From contig NZ_JABFBC010000003.1 of assembly GCF_013093415.1 (NCBI RefSeq), positions 62,001 to 126,000 on the forward strand: a DNA stretch of 64,000 bases, in the 5' to 3' direction. Below, one piece after another: positions 57,333-64,000 of the stretch (within the stretch, counting starts at the first letter, position 1; every line of letters starts with the position of its first letter). A program made the translations under genes and the position numbers. The notes under the pieces are model-generated. The model searched no databases. It was not told the DNA's origin and saw only the letters and a list, made by a program, of their open reading frames with translations. The stretch is from Halovulum dunhuangense (GTDB lineage Bacteria; Pseudomonadota; Alphaproteobacteria; Rhodobacterales; Rhodobacteraceae).

Positions 57333-60300
57333 CTATTCCGCCGCCCGCGTCCGGCCGGGGATGAAGGGGGCGGGCGCGGGGGCCTCTTCCCAGAGCAGGT
57401 CCTCGGCGCCGGTGGCGCTGGCCTCGCGCGCCAGCGCCCGGTCCGACGCCTCGCGACTTTGCCTGCCGCGGATCAGCGCCAGCATGCGCAGCCCCGCGCC
57501 ATAGGCGCCGCGCGCGGCCCAGACCCGCACCGCCAGCAGCGCGGGCGTCACCACCAGCGTCAGCACCGTGGCGATGCCAAGGCCGAAGACGACCGCGGTG
57601 GCCAGCTGCTTCCACCACAGCGCGGTGGGGCTGTCGATGGAATAGCCGCCATTGGCGAAATCGACAGACAGGCCCAGCACCATCGGCGCAAGCCCCGCCA
57701 TCGTGGTGATGGTGGTCAGGAGCACCGGGCGGATGCGATCCTCGGCGGTGCGCACGATCGCCTCGAGCCGGGGCATGTAGCGGGCATATTCCTGGTAGGT
57801 GTCGATCAGCACGATGTTGTTGTTCACCACGATGCCGGCCAGCGCGACGATGCCGGTGCCGGTCATGATGATCGAGAAGGGCTGGTCCATCACCAGCATC
57901 CCGATCAGCGATCCGGTGACCGAGAAGATCACCGCGATCAGCACCAGCACGGCGTTGTAGACCGAGTTGAACTGCGCCAGCAGGATCACGAACATCAGGC
58001 CCAGCGCGCCGATGAAGGCGCTGGTCAGGAAGGCCTGGCTTTCGGCCTGGTCCTCCTGGTCGCCGGTCCACTCGTAGCTGACGCCCTGGGGCAGGGGCCG
58101 GGCGGTTTCCAGCCAGTCGGTCAGGGCGGCGATCTCGGCATTGGCGTTGGCGCCCTCCACCACGTCGGCGCGCACGTCGAAATAGCGCTGCCCGTCGGCG
58201 CGGTCGATCTGGCCCAGCTTGGCGACCGGCTCGCGGGTGATGAAGTTCGACAGCGGCACCAGCCCGGTGGGCGTCCGCACGCTCAGATTGTCGAGGGTCG
58301 AGAGCACGCGGTCGCCTTCGGGCAGGCGGGCGCGGATGTCGATTTCCTCGTCCGATGTCTCGACCCGCATGGTGTCGAGCGTGACGCCGCGCGTCACCAG
58401 CTGCACCATGACGCCCACGGTCGTCACATCGGCGCCGAACTGCCCCGCCTTCTGGGTGTCCACGTCGATCTGCCAGTCGATGCCGGGCAGGGGGCGGCTG
58501 TCCTCGACGTCGCGCAAGGATGTTTGCGCGTCGAAATGCGCCCGCACGGTGGCGGCGGCCTGCTGCAATTCCTGCCAGTTCTCGCCCTTCAGGCGCAGAT
58601 GCACCGGCTTGCCCTGGCCCGGGCCCATCACCGCCTCCGAGATCTCGGCCTCGATGCCGGGCAGGTCCGCGAGCTTCTCGTTGATCCGCGCCAGGATCGC
58701 CTTGCCCTTGAACGCGTCGCCGCGGGCAAAGCGGTCCTGCCAGGGGTCGAGCTCGATCTGGACCTGGCCGATGCTGTCCAGCGGGCCGCTCGACATCGCC
58801 GGGTTGCCCGACAGCCCGCCTTCGCCGGCAAAGGCAAAGATCGACCGCACGCCATCCTCGGCGGCGATGATTTCCTCGACCTGCGCCACCAGCGCGTCCT
58901 TTTCCGCAAGGCTCAGGTTGCCGCGGGCGCGGACATGGGCGATCGCGCGCTCGGGCTCGGATTCGACGAAGAATTCGACGCCGTTGTTGTTCTGCCCGTA
59001 ATAGCCGAACACGCCCACCACGAAGGCGATCACCAGCGCGATCGACACGAAGGGCATCACCGGGTTCAGCGTCAGCGCCGCGATCACCCGCCCGAAGGGG
59101 CTGCGCCGGTATCCGGCCTGCGGCGCCGGTTCCGCCCTGCGCGGCGACAGCGTCGCGCCGATCACCGCCAGCGCCATCCAGGACAGCATGAACAGCGCCC
59201 CGCCCGCCAGCAGGCTGCCGCCGTCGCGGAAGAGCGTGAGGAACCCCAGGTAGAGCCCCGCCACCGGCAGCAGGGCAAGCGCCGCGCGGATCGCCCAGGG
59301 CAGGGCGCCGCGCAGGCCGTCGGACATGCGGTTCATGGTGCGCGAGATGCGGCCGGCGACGCCGCCCACCACCGGCAGGTAGATCAGCGCCACCACCAGC
59401 GAGGCCGAGAGCACGAAGATCAGCGTCATCGGCAGGTTGCCCATGAACTCGCCCGCGACCCCGGGCCAGAACAGCATCGGCAGAAAGGCGCAGAGCGTGG
59501 TCGCGGTCGAGGCGATGATCGGCCAGAACATGCGCTTGGCCGCCTCGCGGTAGGCGGTCATCGGCCCGGTGCCCTGGGCGATGCGCTTGTCGGCGTATTC
59601 CGCCACCACGATCGCGCCATCGACCAGCATGCCCACGGCCAGGATCAGGCCGAACATCACGATGTTGGATATGGATATCTCGAACACCGCCAGAAGCGCG
59701 AAGGACAGCAGGAACGAGGTCGGGATCGCGAAGCCCACCAGCAGCGCAGAGCGGGTGCCAAGCGCGGCCAGGACCACGATCATCACCAGCGCGATGGCCG
59801 TCAGCACCGACGCCTCGAGCTGCTGCACCATGGACGCCACGTCGCGCGAGGTGTCCATCGAGAAGTCGACCCGCACCGCCTGGCGCAGATCCTCGGGCCA
59901 GCTGGCGATGCGCGCCTCGACCGTCTCGCGCACCAGGGCCGCGGTGTCGATCACGTTGAAGCCCTTGCGTTTGACCACCTGCAACGCGACCGTCGTCTCG
60001 CCATTGTAGCGCGCGGTGCCCTCGGGATCCTCGAAGGTCAGGCGGATGTCGGCCAGGTCGCCGACCGTCACCAGCCGGTCGCCATCGGTCTTGATCGGCA
60101 GCGCGATGACGTCCTGCGGGCTGTCGAACGCGGACGGGATCTTGACCGAAAAGGCGCCGGTATCGCCGCGCACTTCGCCCGCCGCGATCAGGCGGTTGTT
60201 GTTCGACACGACCGAGATCAGCTCTGCCGCGGTCACGTTGTAGGCCTGCAACTTCAGCGGATCGACCAGCACCTCGAGCATCTCGTCGCGGTGGCCGGCC

Positions 60301-60824
60301 AGCCCCGCCTCGAGGATGGGCGGCAGGCTCTCGATCTCGTCCTGAAGCTCGGTCGCCACCCGCAGAAGCGTGCGCTCGGGTACCGCGCCCGAAAGCGAGA
60401 CGACGAGGATCGGGAATTCCGAGAAGTTGATCTCGTTGATCGACACCGCGTCGGCGCCGTTGGGGAACTCGGCCTGCGCCTCGTCCACGCGGGCGCGCAC
60501 ATCCGCAAGCGTGCCGGTCTTGTCCCAGCCGAACTCGAATTCCAGCGCCACGCCCGCATAGCCCTCGGCCGCGGTGGCGGACATGGATTTCAGCCCGTCC
60601 AGGTCGCGCAGCTTGTTTTCCAGCGGGCGCACCAGCAGCTTTTCCGCGTCCTCGGCGGAAATTCCGGGGAAGGGGACCGACACGAACAGCGCCGGCACCT
60701 CGATGTCCGGCTCGCCCTCTTTCGGCAGGCCGATATAGGCGCTGACCCCCGCAAGGATCGACAGCAGCACGAAGGCGAGGATCATCCGCGCCCGGCCCGC
60801 GGCCCAGTCCACGATACCCGTCAT
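57333..60824 (-). CDS. RND efflux transporter inner-membrane pump (HAE1-like)
   Basis: The 1163-residue pump has the RND layout: helix 1, large periplasmic loop, helices 2-7, second loop, helices 8-12. Clear marks are GLPKEGEPDIEVP, FPGISAEDAEKLLVRPLE, and EVQVV-type loops. In helix 4 the usual two aspartates of the proton relay read GMLVDGAIVVAEY, so the second Asp is Gly. Helix 10 reads AGIVVNNNIVLID. It is longer than AcrB by about 110 residues, partly from the extra helix/loop near residues 500-570. ATGA overlap with the adaptor gene upstream shows coupling. Substrates unknown; no outer-membrane partner is in the window. Confidence 0.9.
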   Translation of the reverse strand: MTGIVDWAAGRARMILAFVLLSILAGVSAYIGLPKEGEPDIEVPALFVSVPFPGISAEDAEKLLVRPLENKLRDLDGLKSMSATAAEGYAGVALEFEFGWDKTGTLADVRARVDEAQAEFPNGADAVSINEINFSEFPILVVSLSGAVPERTLLRVATELQDEIESLPPILEAGLAGHRDEMLEVLVDPLKLQAYNVTAAELISVVSNNNRLIAAGEVRGDTGAFSVKIPSAFDSPQDVIALPIKTDGDRLVTVGDLADIRLTFEDPEGTARYNGETTVALQVVKRKGFNVIDTAALVRETVEARIASWPEDLRQAVRVDFSMDTSRDVASMVQQLEASVLTAIALVMIVVLAALGTRSALLVGFAIPTSFLLSFALLAVFEISISNIVMFGLILAVGMLVDGAIVVAEYADKRIAQGTGPMTAYREAAKRMFWPIIASTATTLCAFLPMLFWPGVAGEFMGNLPMTLIFVLSASLVVALIYLPVVGGVAGRISRTMNRMSDGLRGALPWAIRAALALLPVAGLYLGFLTLFRDGGSLLAGGALFMLSWMALAVIGATLSPRRAEPAPQAGYRRSPFGRVIAALTLNPVMPFVSIALVIAFVVGVFGYYGQNNNGVEFFVESEPERAIAHVRARGNLSLAEKDALVAQVEEIIAAEDGVRSIFAFAGEGGLSGNPAMSSGPLDSIGQVQIELDPWQDRFARGDAFKGKAILARINEKLADLPGIEAEISEAVMGPGQGKPVHLRLKGENWQELQQAAATVRAHFDAQTSLRDVEDSRPLPGIDWQIDVDTQKAGQFGADVTTVGVMVQLVTRGVTLDTMRVETSDEEIDIRARLPEGDRVLSTLDNLSVRTPTGLVPLSNFITREPVAKLGQIDRADGQRYFDVRADVVEGANANAEIAALTDWLETARPLPQGVSYEWTGDQEDQAESQAFLTSAFIGALGLMFVILLAQFNSVYNAVLVLIAVIFSVTGSLIGMLVMDQPFSIIMTGTGIVALAGIVVNNNIVLIDTYQEYARYMPRLEAIVRTAEDRIRPVLLTTITTMAGLAPMVLGLSVDFANGGYSIDSPTALWWKQLATAVVFGLGIATVLTLVVTPALLAVRVWAARGAYGAGLRMLALIRGRQSREASDRALAREASATGAEDLLWEEAPAPAPFIPGRTRAAE

Positions 60825-61921
60825 TGCGTCGTCTCCTGCCGGCGGGTCACGGTGATCGCGCGCCCGTCCTCGACGAATTCCTGGCCCACGACGATCACCT
60901 CGGCCGTCTCGGGCAGGCCGCCCACCCAGACGCCGCGCGCCTCGTCGCGGATGAGTTCCACGGGGACGAAGCGGGCGGTGCCATCGTCGTTGATGCGCAC
61001 GCCCAGCTGGCCGCGGTCGTTCAGCGTCAGCGCCGATTGCGGCAGCAGGTGGCCCGACCGCCCGGCAAGGCCGATCAGGATTTCCGCCGTCACCCCGTCG
61101 CGGATCGCCAGGTCCGGGTTCGGCACCTCGACATCGACGCGGAAGGTGCGGGTGACCGGATCGGCCGAGCGCGACAGGAACGTGACCTGCCCCGACAGCA
61201 CCTGGCCCGTCACCAGCCGCGCGCCGGCGGGGGCGCCCGTCATGACCTTTTCCACGTCAAGCTCGGGGACGAAGCCCACCAGCCGGATCGGGTCGAGCGC
61301 GATCACCGTGGCGCAGGCGGCGCCGGGTTGCAGCAGCGCGCCAAGCTCGGCGGTGTCGGTTTCCAGAAGCCCGTCGAAGGGCGCGGTGATGGAAAGCCGG
61401 TCCAGCTCGCGCCGGGCGCGTTCGACCTGCGCCTCGGCGGCCTGAAAGGCGGCGCGCCGCGAGATCAGGTCCGTCTCGGACGAGAAGCCGCGCGCGCGCA
61501 GGCTTTCGGTGGTGCGCAGGTTCGTCTCTGCCTCGACCAGGCGCGCCTCGGCCTCGGCAAGTTCGGCGGCGCGGGTGCCGGGGTCCAGTTCGCACAGAAG
61601 CTGGCCCTTTTCCACCGACGCGCCCTTGCGGATCGGCTCGGAAACGACCAGGCCCGACGTCTCGGCCCGCACCTCCACCTTGCGCACGGCCTCGGTCCGG
61701 CCGCTCAGCACGATGCCGCTCTGCACGGGCTGGGCGCGGCTGGGCTGCACCACGACGCTGACCGCCTCTGCCTGGGCGGGCCCGGCGTCGGCTGCCGCCT
61801 CGGCCACCGGTTCGGGCGTGGTGCCGCCATTGGCCATGGCGCGAAGGAAGTCACGCTCCATGATGACCGCGTAAAGCGCGATCGCCACCAGGCATGCCGT
61901 CAGAAGGGGAAGCAGCCGCAT
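60821..61921 (-). CDS. RND periplasmic adaptor subunit
   Basis: The 366-residue membrane-fusion protein has an N-terminal anchor helix (MRLLPLLTACLVAIALYAV, quoted in part: LLTACLVAIALYAV), a lipoyl-type half (GLVVSEPIRKGASVEKGQLLCELD), an alpha-hairpin (about 110-165) and the barrel domain (APFDGLLETDTAELGALLQPGA is the second lipoyl half). It connects the inner-membrane pump to an outer-membrane channel encoded elsewhere. The start codon is divergent from the yfgM-like gene with a 268-base gap. Confidence 0.9.
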   Translation of the reverse strand: MRLLPLLTACLVAIALYAVIMERDFLRAMANGGTTPEPVAEAAADAGPAQAEAVSVVVQPSRAQPVQSGIVLSGRTEAVRKVEVRAETSGLVVSEPIRKGASVEKGQLLCELDPGTRAAELAEAEARLVEAETNLRTTESLRARGFSSETDLISRRAAFQAAEAQVERARRELDRLSITAPFDGLLETDTAELGALLQPGAACATVIALDPIRLVGFVPELDVEKVMTGAPAGARLVTGQVLSGQVTFLSRSADPVTRTFRVDVEVPNPDLAIRDGVTAEILIGLAGRSGHLLPQSALTLNDRGQLGVRINDDGTARFVPVELIRDEARGVWVGGLPETAEVIVVGQEFVEDGRAITVTRRQETTQ

Positions 61922-62189
61922 CTCAAATCCGTTCGTCGTCCGTTCAATCGGGACCGTTGTCAGGTCGCAATGTTATACGCTGCGCAGGGCGATCCGGTTC
62001 GCTTTGATTTCCGCAGATGCGAAAACTTCCCGGCATAAGTAAGCAGTTCTCACTTCGCGTTCAATGCCAATGATGCGTCATTCCCCGCCGGCGGGCGGCG
62101 GCTGTGGCGGATTTGCCGGGGGCTTTCGGCTTGGCAAGGGCAAGCCCGGCTGTTTAATGTCCGGCCCCAGAATTGTCCGGAGGTAACGC
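61922..62189. other. Divergent intergenic region, RND operon / yfgM-like gene
   Basis: The segment contains the promoters for both directions. On the minus strand TATAAC is present near 61974 but with a poor -35. A small inverted repeat AATGA-TGCG-TCATT (62069-62082) may be an operator for a local regulator. No open reading frame or RNA gene is convincing. Confidence 0.4.
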
Positions 62190-62849
62190 GTGTCCCAGCC
62201 TGATTCCTTTCTAGACGAGGTCACCGAAGAGGTCCGGCGCGACCAGATGATCGCCTTCCTGCGCCGCAACGCGGTGTGGATCGTGGCGGTGGTCCTGCTT
62301 GTCGTGGGCGGGGCCGGTTTCCTCGAATGGCAGAAGGCGAAGACAAGGGCCGAGGCGCAGGCGCGGGGCGACGCGCTTTACGCGGCGCTTCAGGCCGAGG
62401 ATCCGGCCGCCCGGCTGGAGGCGCTGAACGCGCTGGGCGCGGAGGGTGCGGAAGCCGCGGCCCTTCTCGACATCGCGCGCGCCAACGCCGCGCTCGGGGC
62501 CGGGGACCGCGCGCAGGCGCTGGCGCTGCTCGAGGAAGTGGCCTCTCGCGGGGCCGCGTCCGAGGCGCTGCGCAACGTCGCGCGCCTGAAATACGCCGCC
62601 GCCGGCGCCGGCACCGCGGATCCTGCCGCGCGCGAGGACATGCTGCTGCCGATGCTGGCCGACGGCCACCCGCTGCGCGCCGCGGCGCTGGAACAGCGCG
62701 CGCTGATCCGGCTGGAACAGGGCGACGCCGCGGCCGCCGTGGCCGATCTGAGCGCCATCGCCAACGACGAGACGGCGCCCGATGCGCTGCGCAGCCGCGC
62801 CGAGCAGGTCATCGCCATCATTTCCGCGGACGAGGCCGCCGATGGCTGA
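62190..62849 (+). CDS. YfgM-like tetratricopeptide membrane protein
   Basis: The 219-residue product starts at GTG 62190 with GGAGG seven bases upstream. It has a short cytoplasmic part (SFLDEVTEEVRRDQMIAFLRR), one membrane helix (about 28-45), then TPR-like helices in the periplasm. The order yfgM-bamB-der is conserved in many proteobacteria, and YfgM of E. coli links the Sec translocon to periplasmic chaperones. Here bamB follows with an 8-base overlap. The chaperone role is inferred from the E. coli protein. Confidence 0.85.
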   Translation: MSQPDSFLDEVTEEVRRDQMIAFLRRNAVWIVAVVLLVVGGAGFLEWQKAKTRAEAQARGDALYAALQAEDPAARLEALNALGAEGAEAAALLDIARANAALGAGDRAQALALLEEVASRGAASEALRNVARLKYAAAGAGTADPAAREDMLLPMLADGHPLRAAALEQRALIRLEQGDAAAAVADLSAIANDETAPDALRSRAEQVIAIISADEAADG

Positions 62850-64000
62850 TTCCCGCCGCAGGTTCCGCCCCGGCCTGGTCGCGCTGGCCGCCGCAGCATT
62901 CCTGGCCGCCTGTTCCGAGCGCGAGCCGATCCTGCCCGGCGAGCGGGAACCGGTGCGCCCCGACGCCACCGCCGAGGCCCCCGAGACGCTGCCCGCGCTG
63001 CGAATCCCGCCCGCGCAGGTCAATACGGACTGGGGCCACCTGAACGGCTCGACGGAACACCTGGCGCCTTCGGTCGCCCTTTCCGCCAGCCCCGCGCTGC
63101 GCTGGAGCGTGCCGATCGGCGAGGGCGATGCCCGGCGCCAGCGGCTGATCTCGGCGCCGGTCGTGGCGGGGGGGGCCGTCTACACGCTGGACGCCGGGGG
63201 GAATGTCACCGCGGTTGCGACGGACGGTCAGGTGCGCTGGCGCGCAAGCCTTGCCCCCGCGGGCGAACAGCCGGGCGAGGGGTTCGGCGGCGGGATCGCT
63301 GCCGCGGATGGCGCGCTGGTCGTGACCACCGGCTTCGGCGAGGCGCTGCGCCTCGACCCCGTCACCGGCGGCGTGCAGTGGCGCACCCGGCTTGAGGGAA
63401 CGGTGCGCGCGGCCCCGGTGCTGGGCGACGGCATCGCCGTCGTGATGGCGCGCAACAACCTGGGCTACGGGCTGAACCTGGACAGCGGCGAGATCGTCTG
63501 GCGGCTCGAGGGGGTGGGCCGGGGCGCGGGCACCATCGGCGCCGCAAGCCCTGCGTTGCGCGGGCCCGTGGCGGTGATGCCCTTCGTCACCGGCGAGGTG
63601 CGCGCGGTGCTGGCGCGCAGCGGGCTGACGGTCTGGACCGCCGCCTTGACCGGCGGGCGGCGCGACCTCGTACGCTCGATCATCTCGGACATTTCCGGCG
63701 ATCCGGTGATCGATTTCGACATCGTCTATGTCGGCAACCAGGGCGGGCGCATGGTCGCGCTCGACCGCCGGTCGGGCGAACGGCTCTGGACGCTGGACGA
63801 AGGCTCCTACAGCCCGGCGCTGCCGGTGGACGGGTCGGTGTTCGTCGTCTCGGACGCGGCGGAACTGCTGCGCCTGAACGCGGCCGACGGCACGGTGCTG
63901 TGGCGGACCGGCCTGCCCGAATGGGAACGCCCCGACCGCAGGCGCGACGCGATCCCGCATTTCGGCCCCCTGCTGGCGGGCGGGCGGCTGGTCGTGGCCT
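62842..64000 (+). CDS. bamB: Outer membrane assembly lipoprotein BamB (partial, runs off window end)
   Basis: BamB is a beta-propeller lipoprotein of the outer-membrane protein assembly machine. The visible 386 residues have a lipoprotein signal (lipobox LAAC at about 21-24), a short linker, then PQQ-type blades: TDWGHLNGSTEHL, GGAVYTLDAGGNVTAVATDGQVRWRA, LRLDPVTGGVQWRTRLEG and MVALDRRSGERLWTLDE (each a blade). The gene is open to the window end. The ATG overlaps the yfgM-like gene by eight bases. The der GTPase gene would be expected next. Confidence 0.92.
   Translation, partial: MADSRRRFRPGLVALAAAAFLAACSEREPILPGEREPVRPDATAEAPETLPALRIPPAQVNTDWGHLNGSTEHLAPSVALSASPALRWSVPIGEGDARRQRLISAPVVAGGAVYTLDAGGNVTAVATDGQVRWRASLAPAGEQPGEGFGGGIAAADGALVVTTGFGEALRLDPVTGGVQWRTRLEGTVRAAPVLGDGIAVVMARNNLGYGLNLDSGEIVWRLEGVGRGAGTIGAASPALRGPVAVMPFVTGEVRAVLARSGLTVWTAALTGGRRDLVRSIISDISGDPVIDFDIVYVGNQGGRMVALDRRSGERLWTLDEGSYSPALPVDGSVFVVSDAAELLRLNAADGTVLWRTGLPEWERPDRRRDAIPHFGPLLAGGRLVVA

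Noticed and set aside
57459-61445. 1328-codon open frame on the plus strand
   Set aside because: It is antisense to the RND pump and adaptor, and its product is an Arg/Gln/His-rich string with no fold.

Overview
The window is a GC-rich, gene-dense chromosomal segment of an alphaproteobacterium, most likely a member of the Rhodobacterales (Rhodobacteraceae/Paracoccaceae). The evidence is a 14-gene nuo operon with small extra genes typical of that group, the order nuoN-birA-coaX-rnj, the tat-serS-surE-pcm-nlpD-yajC-secDF cluster, and codon use strongly biased to G/C in third positions. No rRNA, tRNA, CRISPR array or insertion sequence was recognised. Both ends cut genes: a sugar permease at base 1 and bamB at base 64000.

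Region by region. (1) 1-2800: a fructose-type ABC transporter (frcB, partial frcC) divergent from a ROK regulator, with a clear inverted-repeat operator between them. (2) 2850-8750: an ABC importer operon (ATPase, MBL-fold hydrolase, histidine phosphatase, binding protein, fused double permease) and a convergent ModE-like regulator. The substrate is not settled by sequence. (3) 8900-10340: a heme-dependent oxidative N-demethylase-family protein overlapping tail-to-tail with an orphan Flp-like pilin. (4) 10730-31790: nuoABCDEFGHIJKLMN (respiratory complex I), interrupted by a sulfotransferase gene, an HhH membrane protein, a small membrane protein and three secreted proteins with cysteines, then birA, coaX and rnj. 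(5) 31800-39400: DEAD-box helicase, ferredoxin-NADP reductase, prfC, a CDF metal transporter, an SDR without the usual YxxxK, and an orphan ABC ATPase. (6) 39500-50440: tatABC, a DUF815 ATPase, nlpD/pcm/surE/serS on the minus strand, yajC-secD-secF, a Mth938-like protein and an iron superoxide dismutase. (7) 50570-64000: an unknown glycine-zipper membrane protein, rarD-like permease, LOG-family hydrolase, LysM protein, Atm1-type exporter, an RND efflux pair, and a yfgM-like/bamB pair.

Functionally most of the window is housekeeping: respiration, protein export (Tat and SecDF-YajC), envelope maintenance and RNA turnover. The parts most worth a second look are the accessory genes woven into the nuo operon. 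These are a helix-hairpin-helix module that is both fused to NuoE and repeated in the adjacent membrane protein, a twin CX7C secreted protein, and repeated tetraloop hairpins in the intercistronic gaps. The transporter operon that carries two hydrolases is also of interest. Start sites were chosen by ribosome-binding-site spacing and overlap with neighbours; all functional calls are by recognition of sequence motifs, without database searches.
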